A model generated the notes under the pieces. The model saw nothing but the letters and a program-made list of their open reading frames with translations. It made no database searches and had not been told where the DNA came from. 64,000 nucleotides of DNA from Sphingomonas sp. (GTDB lineage: Bacteria; Pseudomonadota; Alphaproteobacteria; Sphingomonadales; Sphingomonadaceae), in assembly GCF_004799495.1 (NCBI RefSeq), contig NZ_SSMY01000001.1, forward strand, positions 1 through 64,000, read 5' to 3'. Both the position numbers and the translations under genes were made by a program. Of this stretch, positions 8,502 through 18,600 are shown piece after piece (within the stretch, counting starts at the first letter, position 1; each line of letters starts with the position of its first letter).

Positions 8502-10075
8502 CGCGCCAACGCCTCGGCGATCAGTTTGCGCGTGTTGCCAATGCCGTAGAGCGCGATGAAGCTGCCCATGCGCGGACCCTGGCTCGACCCGAGCAGCGTT
8601 TCGTACAGCGCCTTGAACCAATCGCGCAGCTCGGCGAATCCCCCGCTCTTGCCGATCTCGTAGACGATATTCTGGATGTCCTCCGCGCGCGCATCGGCGG
8701 GCAAGGTCGCGAGGTCGGTATCGAGCCGCTGCAGCGCCGCGACCTCGACGCCCTCGGGTGCGCGCCGCACCAGCGTCGGCGCGACGAAATCGCGGGCATA
8801 GGCCAGCGCGTAACCGATCAGCTTGTCGAGTTCGGGATAGTCCGCCGCGGTCGCGCCGGGCAGGTAGTTGGCGAGATACCCCCACACCTGCTCCTTGGTC
8901 GCGCCACCGCCCATCACCCCGACAAGGTTGAGCAGCAGCCCGAACGTCACCGGCATCGCGTCCTGCGGTACCGCGCCGTTATGGACATGGTGCACCGGGT
9001 TCCCCAGCCGCTCCTTGTTGTCCTGGCCGTGATAATTGCCGCGGAATTGCCAGTAATCGTCGACCGCGCGCGGGATCAGCCCGAGGTGGAGCGACTTGGC
9101 CTTCTTCGGCTCGCGATAGATGTAGAAGGCCAGGCTCTCGTCGGGGCCATAGGTCAGCCATTCCTCGATCGAGAGACCATTGCCCTTCGACTTGGAAATC
9201 TTCTCGCCCTTGGCGTCGAGGAACAGCTCGTAGATCAACCCTTCCGGTTTCCTCCCGCCGAGGATCTGCGCGATCTTGCCACCGAGGATCGCTGAATCGA
9301 TCAGATCCTTCCCGTGCATCTCGTAATCGACGCCGAGCGCGGCCCAACGCATCCCCCAATCGGGCTTCCACTGCAGCTTGGCGCGCCCGGCCAGAATCGA
9401 TTGCTCGACCACCGATCCGTCCGCATCGATGAAGCGGATCGTGCCGGCATTGGCATCGACCACTTCGACCGGGACCTGCAGCACCACGCCGCTGGTCGGG
9501 CTGACCGGCAGTACGGGCGAATAGGTCGCCTGCCGCTCGGCGCGCAGCGTCGGCAGCATGACGGCCATGATCGCATCGTAGTTGCGGAGCACGGCCTTCA
9601 ACTTCTCGTCGAACCGCCCGCTTTCGTAATAGTCGGTCGACGAAACGAATTCGTAATCGAACCCGAACCGATCGAGGAATTCCCGCAGCATCGCGTTGTT
9701 GTGCGCGGCGAAGCTGTCATATTTTTCAAACGGGTCGGGGATGCGCGTCAGCGGCTTGCCGATATTGGCGGCGAGCAGCGCCTGATTTGGGACGTTGTCA
9801 GGCACCTTGCGCAGGCCGTCCATGTCGTCGGAGAACGCGACTAACCGCGTCGGCAGGCCGGTCATCTCCTCGTACGCGTGGCGCACCATCGTCGTGCGCA
9901 GCACTTCCTGGAACGTGCCGATATGCGGCAGGCCCGAGGGGCCGTAGCCAGTCTCGAACAGGACTGGTTCACCGCCGGGCTTGCCGTCGGGATAGCGCTT
10001 CAGCAATTTACGCGCTTCTTCGTATGGCCAGGCCTTGGACTCGAGTGCAGCGGTGCGGAGGGTGTCGGCGGTCAT
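8498..10075 (-). CDS. lysK: Lysyl-tRNA synthetase, class I
   Basis: Charges tRNA-Lys. It is the class I (archaeal-type) enzyme found in many alphaproteobacteria in place of the class II LysS. It is 525 residues starting at ATG 10075 (MTADTLRTAALESKAWPYEEA); an in-frame extension to 10132 looks spurious. The class I signatures are present: PHIG at residues 50-53 (HIGH equivalent) and KISKSKGNG near residue 290 (KMSKS equivalent). The C-terminus has IGKSGGFAELRDWFKALYE. It is followed by the overlapping nhaA gene. Confidence 0.96.
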   Translation of the reverse strand: MTADTLRTAALESKAWPYEEARKLLKRYPDGKPGGEPVLFETGYGPSGLPHIGTFQEVLRTTMVRHAYEEMTGLPTRLVAFSDDMDGLRKVPDNVPNQALLAANIGKPLTRIPDPFEKYDSFAAHNNAMLREFLDRFGFDYEFVSSTDYYESGRFDEKLKAVLRNYDAIMAVMLPTLRAERQATYSPVLPVSPTSGVVLQVPVEVVDANAGTIRFIDADGSVVEQSILAGRAKLQWKPDWGMRWAALGVDYEMHGKDLIDSAILGGKIAQILGGRKPEGLIYELFLDAKGEKISKSKGNGLSIEEWLTYGPDESLAFYIYREPKKAKSLHLGLIPRAVDDYWQFRGNYHGQDNKERLGNPVHHVHNGAVPQDAMPVTFGLLLNLVGVMGGGATKEQVWGYLANYLPGATAADYPELDKLIGYALAYARDFVAPTLVRRAPEGVEVAALQRLDTDLATLPADARAEDIQNIVYEIGKSGGFAELRDWFKALYETLLGSSQGPRMGSFIALYGIGNTRKLIAEALAR

Positions 10076-10160
10076 GATCGCGCTGCCGTAGCGGGCTGCG
10101 CCCGAAACGTCACCCTGCTTCGCCGTTGCCATTCTGTTCCGGAGCGCCCACGGTTCTACC

Positions 10161-12860
10161 GTGCTCCCCTATCCCGCCCTTCACGCCAGCCACGCCGGGG
10201 TCTGGATCGCCGACGCGGAAGGCGCGCGAGCCATCGGGCGCGGCGAGGCGATCCGGCGCGCCGCCGACACACCGATGATCGTGCTCAACGCGCCGCTGGT
10301 GGGGCAACGGCTGGGCTATGCCGAGCTGTCGGGACTCGACCTGCTTGAGCTCTTCGCGTTCCTGCGTCCCGCGACCTTCCTGCCGCCGACCCCGCGCGGG
10401 CTGGCGCGGATTCTCGGGCTGACACCGCCCGCGGATGAGGCGCAGATCGCCGCTTTCCTGCGCGACGCGGCGAGCGCACTGCTCGCGATCCCCGACGGCG
10501 ACTGGCCGGAACGCGAAGGCGCGTGGACCGCGGCGCAGAGCCTCATGCGGCTGCGCTGGCCGTGGGCGCCCTTGCTCGCCGATCGCATCGCGAAGCCCGC
10601 GCAACAGGAGCGCTGGCTGTTCTCCAAACTGCCCGAATGGGAAGAGACGGCGCCGCGCCCCGCTCCCAAAACCGTGACGCTCGACGACGGCGAGATCGCC
10701 GAGCGGCTGAGCCTGCTGACCGGCCACGGCGCCGAACAGCGGCTCGGCCAGCGCGCCTTCGCCGAGGCATCGGCGTCCGCGTTCGCGCCGCGCGTCCTGC
10801 GCGACAATCCCAACATGCTGCTCGCCGAAGCCGGGACCGGAATCGGCAAGACGCTCGGTTACCTCGCCCCCGCATCGCTTTGGGCCGAGCAGGCGGGGGG
10901 TGCAGTGTGGATCTCGACCTTCACCAAGGCGCTGCAACGCCAGTTGAACCACGAAACCGCGCGGTTGATCCCCGATGCTACCGAACGTCGCCGCCGGGTC
11001 GTGACACGCAAGGGCCGCGAGAATTACCTCTGCCTGCTCAATCTGGAGGATGCGTTGCAGGGCGGGTTCGCCGGACGCGCCGCGATCCTCGCGCATCTCG
11101 TCGCACGCTGGGCGGCATACAGCGCCGACGGCGACATGATCGGCGGCGATCTGCCCGGCTGGCTGCCGACGCTGTTCCGCCGCAACGGATCGACCGCGCT
11201 GACCGACCGGCGCGGCGAGTGCGTCTATGCCGGCTGCCCGCACTACCGCAAATGCTTCATCGAACGCGCGGCGCGCGCCAGCGCGGAAGCCGATATCGTC
11301 ATCGCTAACCACGCGCTGGTGATGGTCAACGCCGTGCGCGGGCGCGAGGCCAACGCTCGCCCGACGCGCTACGTGTTCGACGAGGGGCATCACCTGTTCG
11401 AGGCGGCCGACGCGATGTTCGGAGTCGCGCTGACCGGACAGGAATCGATTGAGTTGCGCCGCTGGATCATCGGCCCCGAAGCGACCGCGCGCGGGCGGCG
11501 GCGCGGGCTGGCGGCACGGCTGTCGGATGTGGCGAGCTACGACGAGGCGGGCGGCGTCGCGATCCAGGACGCGGTCGAGGCGGCGCGCGCGCTCGCCAGC
11601 GGCGACTGGTTGCAACGCGTGGCGGAGGGCGATCCGTTCGGCGCGGTCGAGAAGCTGCTGAGCGCAGTGCGCGGCATGGTCTATGCCCGCGCCGCGCAGG
11701 ACGGCGATGCGGGTTATGGCCTCGAAACCGAGCTGGCCGAACCCCTCCCCGCGCTGATCGAAGCAGCCGCGGTGGCCGCACAAGCGCTGGAGACCCTGCT
11801 TCGCCCGCTGATGACGCTCGGCCAGCGGCTCGAAGCGGTGCTCGCCGAAGGGCCGGACTGGCTGGACGGCGCGGCGCGCGCGCGGGTCGAAGGGGCGGTC
11901 GCGTCGCTTGGCTGGCGGACCGAGACGGTCGGCGCGTGGATCAGTCTGCTCGCGCGGATCGGCGGCCCGGCCGACCCCGATTTCGTCGACTGGCTGAGCG
12001 TCGAGCGGATCGAGGGGCGCGAGATCGACATCGGCCTCCACCGCCGCTGGCTCGACCCGACGCGGCCACTGGCGGCAACGGTGCTCAAGCCTGCGCACGG
12101 CGTGCTCGTCACCTCGGCGACGCTCAAGGGCGGCGATCCCGACTGGCAGATCGCCGACGCGCGCGCGGGCGTCCCGCACCTCGACCGCGCCGCCGGACAT
12201 TTCGACGTCGCCAGCCCGTTCGATTACGCGACGCAGTCGGAGGTGCTGATCGTCACCGACGTCAAGCGCGGCGACCTGGCGGCGCTCGCCAACGCTTATG
12301 CCCGGCTGATCGCGGCGGCGGGCGGCGGGACGCTCGGGCTGTTCACCGCGATCCGGCGGCTGCGCGGGGTCCATGCGCGGATCGCCGACCGGCTCGCACG
12401 CGACGGCCTGCCGCTCTACGCGCAGCACGTCGACCCGATCGACCCGGGCACGCTGGTCGACATGTTCCGCGATGAGCCGCGCGCCTCGTTGATCGGCACC
12501 GATGCGTTGCGCGACGGCGTCGACGTGCCCGGCGAAAGCCTGCGCCAGGTCATCCTCGAGGGCGTGCCTTGGGCCAAGCCGACCGTGCTCCACGCCGCGC
12601 GGCGGCTCGCGAGCGGCGGTAGCGCGTACGACGACCGCCTCGTCCGCGCCAAGCTCGCGCAAGCGTTCGGCCGCCTCATTCGCCGCGCCGACGACCGCGG
12701 CGCGTTCGTGCTCCTGTCCGCGGCGATGCCCAGCCGATTGCTCGCCGCCTTCCCGCCCGGCGTGCCGATCGCGCGCGTGCCGCTCGACGAAGCCGTGGCG
12801 CGCGTGCAATCGCGGCTTTCTTCCGCTCCTCACGTCGTGCAAGAAACCAGCAACACCTGA
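10161..12860 (+). CDS. ATP-dependent DNA helicase, XPD/DinG type
   Basis: A superfamily 2 5'-to-3' helicase related to DinG and XPD, 899 residues. Walker A is AGTGIGKT at 224-231 and the DEAH-type box is DEGH at 407-410. Four cysteines between them (residues 291, 354, 359 and 365) fit the 4Fe-4S cluster of XPD-like helicases. A C-terminal helicase motif with IGTDALRDGVDVPG and QAFGRLIRR is also present. About 200 N-terminal residues precede the helicase core. The start is GTG 10161. It is divergent from lysK and followed after 14 bases by the phosphatase at 12875. A role in DNA repair or R-loop processing is inferred from the family. Confidence 0.88.
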   Translation: MLPYPALHASHAGVWIADAEGARAIGRGEAIRRAADTPMIVLNAPLVGQRLGYAELSGLDLLELFAFLRPATFLPPTPRGLARILGLTPPADEAQIAAFLRDAASALLAIPDGDWPEREGAWTAAQSLMRLRWPWAPLLADRIAKPAQQERWLFSKLPEWEETAPRPAPKTVTLDDGEIAERLSLLTGHGAEQRLGQRAFAEASASAFAPRVLRDNPNMLLAEAGTGIGKTLGYLAPASLWAEQAGGAVWISTFTKALQRQLNHETARLIPDATERRRRVVTRKGRENYLCLLNLEDALQGGFAGRAAILAHLVARWAAYSADGDMIGGDLPGWLPTLFRRNGSTALTDRRGECVYAGCPHYRKCFIERAARASAEADIVIANHALVMVNAVRGREANARPTRYVFDEGHHLFEAADAMFGVALTGQESIELRRWIIGPEATARGRRRGLAARLSDVASYDEAGGVAIQDAVEAARALASGDWLQRVAEGDPFGAVEKLLSAVRGMVYARAAQDGDAGYGLETELAEPLPALIEAAAVAAQALETLLRPLMTLGQRLEAVLAEGPDWLDGAARARVEGAVASLGWRTETVGAWISLLARIGGPADPDFVDWLSVERIEGREIDIGLHRRWLDPTRPLAATVLKPAHGVLVTSATLKGGDPDWQIADARAGVPHLDRAAGHFDVASPFDYATQSEVLIVTDVKRGDLAALANAYARLIAAAGGGTLGLFTAIRRLRGVHARIADRLARDGLPLYAQHVDPIDPGTLVDMFRDEPRASLIGTDALRDGVDVPGESLRQVILEGVPWAKPTVLHAARRLASGGSAYDDRLVRAKLAQAFGRLIRRADDRGAFVLLSAAMPSRLLAAFPPGVPIARVPLDEAVARVQSRLSSAPHVVQETSNT

Positions 12861-12874
12861 CGAGAAGGCGCCCC

Positions 12875-13417
12875 GTGAAGACCCTGATCCTCCTCCGACA
12901 CGCCAAATCGGGCTGGGACGATCACGGCGCGCGCGATTTCGACCGCCGGCTCAACGCCAAGGGCGAGCGCGCCGCGCGGACGATGGGGCAGCACATGCGC
13001 TCAAGCGGGCTCAGCTGGGATCACGCGATCGCCAGCCCCGCCGCGCGCGTTGTCGAGACGCTCGAACGCGTTTCCGCCGGCTATGGCCGCGCGATCGAGC
13101 CCGAATGGGATCGCCGCGCCTATCTCGCCTCGGCGTCGATGTTGCTCGATCTGATCCACCACGCGCCCGCCGGTGCCGATGCCCTGTTACTGTCAGGGCA
13201 CAACCCGGGGCTGGAGGAACTGACTTTGCTGCTCGTCCCCGATCGCGCGGACGATCGGTTGCGCGACACCGTCGAGGCCAAGTTTCCTACCGCCAGCCTC
13301 GCCGTCATGACGTGCGCCGGCGAAAATTGGGCCGCCATCGCCCCCGGCACCTGCACGCTGACCGCCTTCACCCGCCCGCGCGACCTCGATCCGGACCTCG
13401 GCCCCGACGCGGATTGA
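12875..13417 (+). CDS. SixA-type histidine phosphatase family protein
   Basis: A 180-residue member of the histidine phosphatase (phosphoglycerate mutase-like) superfamily. The catalytic LLRHAKSGW motif with the RH pair is at residues 8-9, and the second active-site histidine is in LLSGHNPGLEEL. SixA homologues remove phosphate from phosphohistidine in phosphorelay or PTS proteins; the substrate here is unknown. The start is GTG 12875. It lies 14 bases after the helicase gene, so they are probably in one transcript. Confidence 0.82.
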   Translation: MKTLILLRHAKSGWDDHGARDFDRRLNAKGERAARTMGQHMRSSGLSWDHAIASPAARVVETLERVSAGYGRAIEPEWDRRAYLASASMLLDLIHHAPAGADALLLSGHNPGLEELTLLLVPDRADDRLRDTVEAKFPTASLAVMTCAGENWAAIAPGTCTLTAFTRPRDLDPDLGPDAD

Positions 13418-13466
13418 GACGCCCCGCGTTAGGCGCATTTAAGCATCTTTCGTGCACAAATGCCGC

Positions 13467-14987
13467 ATGACCGATGCCGCCGCCGACTCGAATCGCGAGC
13501 CTGGGCCGCTGTTCGCGCAAGCGCGATCGGCGGTGATCTGGCGTTCGGGCGCGCAGATCGTCGGGCAGCTGATCACCTGGGGCGCGACCTTCCTGGTCAT
13601 CCGCATCCTCAACCCGCACGATTACGGGCTGTTCGCGATGACGCAGGTGGTGCTGGCGGTGCTCAACATGCTCAACGGCGCGGGATTGGCGAGCGGCCTG
13701 ATCCAGAAGCCCGATGCCGACGAGCGCACGATCCGCCAGCTCTTCGGCATGCTGATCGTCCTCAATTTCTCGCTCGGCGCGCTGCAATTCGCGATCGCGC
13801 CGCTCGTCGCGGCCTATTTCCACCAGCCGATCGTAACTGACCTGCTGCGCGTGCAGGCGTTCGTCTATGCGACGACGCCGTTCGTGGCCTTCCCCTATGC
13901 GCTGCTCGCGCGGGCGATCGACTTCAAGGTGCAGGCCAAGGTCTATTTCCTGTCGTCGATCACCGGCGCTGTCGCCGCTCTGGCCGGCGCCTATGGCGGG
14001 CTGGGCGTGTGGACACTGATCCTGGCGCCGGCCGTGCTCTATGTGACACGCGCGATCGGCATGATGCGCGCGCTCGACCGCAGCTACATCCCGCTGTTCG
14101 ATTTCCGCGGCGCGGGCGAACTGGCGAAGTTCGGCGGGCTGATGGCGGCGGGGCAATTCTTCTGGGTGCTGCAAAGCCAGGCCGACGTGTTCATCGCGGG
14201 GCGCGTGCTCGATCCGGCGACGCTCGGGCTGTACACGACCGGGCTGTTCCTCACGCAGATCCTCGTGTCGAAATTCGTGCCCGCGATCAACGACGTCGCC
14301 TTTTCGATCTACGCGCGGATGCAGGACGATCGCCCCGCCGTCGCCGAAGGATTTGCGCGATCGGCGCGGATGGTGATGCTGGCGGCGATGCCTTTTTACG
14401 TCGGGCTGGCGGTTACCGCCGAGCCGTTGGTCGCGACGGTGCTGGGGCCGAAATGGATCGCCGCGGCGCCGCTCGTCCGGTTGCTCGCGGTAGCGATGCC
14501 GGCGATGACGCTCCAGGTGCTGTTCAGCCCAGCGTGCAGCGCGATGGGCCGGCCGGGGATCAACGTCCATACTGGGATGATCGGCGCGGTGCTGTTGCCC
14601 GTGGCGTTCGTGGTGGGGTTGCGCTGGGGCGTGACGGGCCTCGCGGCGTCGTGGTTCTTCGCCTACCTGCTCTATCTCGCGATCACCGCGTGGCGCATTC
14701 TCCCGGTGCTCGGCCTGTCGGCAGCGACCTTGGCACGCGCAATCGTTCCGACCGTGACCGCGGCGCTGGCGATGGGCGCGCTGGTGACGTTGCTCGACAA
14801 TGTCCTGCCGCCGATGGTGGTGCAAGCACGGCTGTTGCTGTTGGTAACGTTCGGCGGCGCGGTCTACGTGGGCTGGCTGCGGCTGTTCGCGAAGCACACC
14901 TTGCTCGAAGCGATCGCGATGGCGCGCGGGAAGCGGTATCAGGCGGCGGAAGAGCGCCCCGCCTCTCCCCTGACCAGCGCCGCCTGA
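13467..14987 (+). CDS. Polysaccharide flippase (Wzx/PST-like)
   Basis: A lipopolysaccharide or exopolysaccharide export protein of the MOP/PST flippase superfamily, 506 residues, with about 12-14 hydrophobic segments. Typical features are the N-terminal SAVIWRSGAQIVGQLITWGA, then HDYGLFAMTQVVL and a GLASGLIQKPDADERTIRQLF loop. It should flip lipid-linked sugar repeat units across the inner membrane. ATG 13467 is preferred over GTG 13452. Its 3' end overlaps the convergent phosphopantetheinyl transferase gene by 49 bases. No other polysaccharide genes are adjacent. Confidence 0.88.
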   Translation: MTDAAADSNREPGPLFAQARSAVIWRSGAQIVGQLITWGATFLVIRILNPHDYGLFAMTQVVLAVLNMLNGAGLASGLIQKPDADERTIRQLFGMLIVLNFSLGALQFAIAPLVAAYFHQPIVTDLLRVQAFVYATTPFVAFPYALLARAIDFKVQAKVYFLSSITGAVAALAGAYGGLGVWTLILAPAVLYVTRAIGMMRALDRSYIPLFDFRGAGELAKFGGLMAAGQFFWVLQSQADVFIAGRVLDPATLGLYTTGLFLTQILVSKFVPAINDVAFSIYARMQDDRPAVAEGFARSARMVMLAAMPFYVGLAVTAEPLVATVLGPKWIAAAPLVRLLAVAMPAMTLQVLFSPACSAMGRPGINVHTGMIGAVLLPVAFVVGLRWGVTGLAASWFFAYLLYLAITAWRILPVLGLSAATLARAIVPTVTAALAMGALVTLLDNVLPPMVVQARLLLLVTFGGAVYVGWLRLFAKHTLLEAIAMARGKRYQAAEERPASPLTSAA

Positions 14988-15631
14988 AACCCGGGCGCCG
15001 GCTCGAACGAGGTCAGCGACCAGCCCGCCCCGCCCTCGATCAGCCGCGCAGGCTCGCCGGGCGCGACCGACACGGTGAAGGCGTCGAGCGGGTAAGACAG
15101 GCCGAGGCCAATCGCTTTTACGAACGCTTCCTTGCGCGTCCAGCAATTGTAGAAGCCGGCGAGCCATTGCTCGGGCGGCAGCGCGTCGAGCGCGACACAT
15201 TCGGCCGGCGCGAACAGCCGCGCGGCGACCTTCGGACACGCCAATTCGGGGTTGCGCCACTCGAGATCGCAGCCGACCCGGACGCCGTGCCCGATCGCGA
15301 ACAGCGCGCGACCGTTGGAATGCGACAGGTTGAAATGCAGGGCGGGATGATCGGGCAGGAACGGCCGTCCATACGCATCCTGCGCGATGGTCAGTGCCGC
15401 GGGCCGGCAATCGACCTCCGCCGCCAGCAGCATCCGTAGCTGGCCGCGCCGCGCGACATAGCGGTTGCGGTGGCGCGCGAACCGGAAGGACGCCGCACGA
15501 ATACGCTCTTGTGTGTCAAGCAGCTCGGAGCAAGCTGCGAGCGCGTCGGGAGCCAGATCGAGGTCGGACATTGCCAACGCGACCTCGGCCGATTGCGGCA
15601 AGTCAGCCACGGCCTGCGCCGCCGCGGTCAT
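14939..15631 (-). CDS. 4'-phosphopantetheinyl transferase, Sfp type
   Basis: Transfers the phosphopantetheine arm of CoA to the carrier-domain serine of NRPS or PKS enzymes. It is 230 residues, the usual Sfp/EntD length. The Mg2+/CoA motif VGCDLEW and the second motif WTRKEAFVKAIGLGL are both present, preceded by NLSHSNGRALFA. Its ATG overlaps the NRPS stop codon (ATGA, 15628-15631), so it is the last gene of the NRPS operon and probably activates its two carrier domains. Its last 49 bases overlap the convergent flippase gene. Confidence 0.93.
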   Translation of the reverse strand: MTAAAQAVADLPQSAEVALAMSDLDLAPDALAACSELLDTQERIRAASFRFARHRNRYVARRGQLRMLLAAEVDCRPAALTIAQDAYGRPFLPDHPALHFNLSHSNGRALFAIGHGVRVGCDLEWRNPELACPKVAARLFAPAECVALDALPPEQWLAGFYNCWTRKEAFVKAIGLGLSYPLDAFTVSVAPGEPARLIEGGAGWSLTSFEPAPGFQAALVRGEAGRSSAA

Positions 15632-18600
15632 GCCGCCGTCGCGATCCGCCCCGCCAAGGCGCGCTCGATCGCGTCACGCAACCGCGTCGCGAAGGTCGCG
15701 GCGTTGGGCGGATCGGCCATTGTGCCGTGCGTGCCGGGAATGTCGAACGACCCCAGCGGCCCGCGCACAACCTCGGCCCAGCCCGGCCGGCTGTCGAGCA
15801 CCGCGAGGCGCTCGGCCGGCTGGAACAGCGCGACCGCGCCGTCATAGTCACCAGGGAAATAGTCGTACGCCGCCAGTTCCATCGCCTCGGCGAAGGCACG
15901 GTAGCGGCCCTCGCGCTCGGGCGCCTGCGCGACGCCGGCTTCCTCCATCACCCCACGCATGCGGTCGAAGGCGTAGCCGAGCTTCTTCGCCGCGGGCAGC
16001 TTGTTCCACACGCCGAGATGATAGCGCGCCTTGCTGCCGCGCATCTGGGTCGACGTGATGCGCTGGAACGCGACCGGGTTCATCGTGTGGCCGAGGGCGA
16101 GCAGCGGCACGTTCTCGCCCGCCGCGCGTAATTGCCGCGCGACTTCGAACGCCATGATGCCGTTGGTGCACCAGCCGCCGATCAGATACGGGCCGTTGGG
16201 CCGCGTCTCGCGGATCACCGCGACGATCGCCGACGCCATCTGCTCGAAGGTCATGCCGGGCTTGAGCGTGCGCTCGAGGATCGGCCCGAGCGGCAGGCCA
16301 AGGAAAGGACGGTCCTCGCCCATCGCTTCGGCGAGCGCCATGAAGGTCGGGCCGCCGTCGAGCCACAGCAACGGCAAGCCGTCGCCCTTGGGCTGGAGCG
16401 GCACCCATTCGCCGAGATCGTCGGTGGCATCGCCTTCGATCCGCGCGGCAAGCTTGTCGAGCGTCGCCGCCTGGAAGAACTCGGCCATGCCGATGCGGCG
16501 GCCCCATTGCTGCTCGATCCGCACCAGCAGGCGTGCGACCAACAGCGAATGCCCGCCCAGTTCGAAGAAGCTGTCGTCGCGGCTGATCTGGCCGATCCGC
16601 AGCAGGTCGCACCAGATCGCGGCGAGCTGCTGTTCGGTCTCGCCCTGGGGCGGTTCGATCTGCCGGCCACCGCCGCCGCCGGGCTGTGGGAGCGCCTTGC
16701 GGTCGACCTTGGCATTGGGCGTCATCGGCAAGGTCGGGAGATGCTCGAAATGCGAGGGGATCATGTAATCGGGCAGCGTCTTGCCGAGGTGCTCGCGCAG
16801 CGCCGCGCGGCTCGGCATCTCGTCGCCACGCGTGACGACGTACGCCGCGAGCGCGCGTTCGCCCGAGGCGTCGGGCCAGCTGCGGACGGCAGCGGCGACC
16901 ACGTCGGGGTGCTCGGCGAGTGCGCCCTCGATCTCCTCGACCGCGACGCGATAGCCACGGATCTTCTCGTCGTTGTCGACCCGGCCGAGGCACAGGATCG
17001 TGCCGTCGGGCTGGTAACGGGCGAGGTCGCCGGTGCGATACAGCCGTTCGCCGCCGATCTCGACGAAACGCTCCGCAGTCAGATCGGGGCGGTGGCGATA
17101 GCCCTGCGCGAGACCGGCGCCGCCGATGAACAGTTCGCCGACGATCCCGATCGGCGTGGTGTGGCGGTACTGGTCGAGGATGTGGATGCTCGTATTGGCG
17201 AGCGGACGGCCGATCGGCACCGGGCCGTCGCCCGGCGTCACGCGCGCCATGGTCGACCAGATCGTCGTCTCGGTCGGGCCGTAGACGTTCCACAATTCGC
17301 CCGAGCGCTGGATCAATGCCTCGGCGAGGTCGCGCGGCAGCGCCTCGCCGCCACACAGGATGCGCAGGGTCGGCGAGCCTTGCCAGCCCGCCTCGATCAG
17401 CGCGCGCCAGGTGGCGGGGGTGGCCTGCATAACGCTTGGCTTCGCCGCCGCGAACAAGGCTTTCAGCTCGCGCGGATCGGCGGTGGCGCTCTTCGGCGCG
17501 AGGATCAACTCGCCGCCGGCTATCAGCGGCAGGAACAGTTCGAGCCCGGCGATGTCGAACGAGAGCGTGGTGACCGCGAGCAGGGAGTCCTGCGCGGTGA
17601 AACCGGGGTTGGCACGGAACGACTCCAGCAGGTTGATCAGCGCGCCGTGGCTGATCTCGACGCCCTTGGGGTTGCCGGTCGAGCCCGAGGTGTAGAGCAC
17701 ATAGGCCAGGTCGTCGGGCTTTACCGTCACCTGGGCAGGCGCGGGTACGGCTTCGCCGACATCGTCGATCAGGATGCGCGGCAAGCCGCAATCGGCGAGG
17801 ACATGGTCGAGCTTGCGCTCGCTGAGCAACGCCTTCGCGCCGGCATCTTTCGCGATGTAATCGAGCCGCGCGGCGGGGAAATCGGGGTCGAGCGGCAGAT
17901 AGGCCGCGCCGCGCCGGTGCACCGCGAGCAAGGACGCAACCATGTCGGGCGAGCGGTCGAGGCAGATGCCGACCAGATCGCCCCGGCCGATCCCGGCCGC
18001 ATGCAGCGACGCGGCGATCGCCTCGGCGCAGGCGTCGAGCGTCGCATAGCTGACGGCATGGTCGTCGAACCGGATTGCGGTCGCCTCGGGCCGCGTCGTG
18101 ACCTGGGCACGGAAAGCGTCGGGCGACAGCGCGGCAGGCGGCGGAACGGCGGTATCGTTCCACTCAATCAGCAACTTCTGTAGCTCGTCCTCGCCGATCA
18201 GCGGCAGGTCCTTGAGCGGCAAGGTGGCGTCGGCCGCCACGCCTTCGAGGATGTTGAGGTAATGCCCGATCATCCGCCGCACGGTCGCGGGATCGAACAA
18301 TTCGGTCGAATAGAGGAAGCGGCCGTGCATCCCCTCGCCGTGGCGCTCGTCGAGTTCGAGGTAGAGGTCGAACTTGGCGCCGCCGACGACGACGTCCATT
18401 TGCGTCAGGTCCCAGCCGTCGGCGAACGGGTCGACCGGCGGCTCAATCGAGAACAGGCAGTTGAACAGCGGGTGCGTGCCGGGCTGGCGCTTGACGTCGA
18501 GCGCGCGGACGACCTCGTCGAACGGCGCTTCGCTCGCCGCGAGCGCGCCGAGCACCGAATCGCGCACCTCGATCAGGAAGTCGGCGAACCGCGTCTCGCC

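Noticed and set aside
10110..12842. A 910-codon minus-strand open frame antisense to the helicase gene
   Set aside because: It is composed of Arg/Gly/Gln-rich sequence without domains; the plus strand encodes Walker A, the DEAH-type box and a four-cysteine set.
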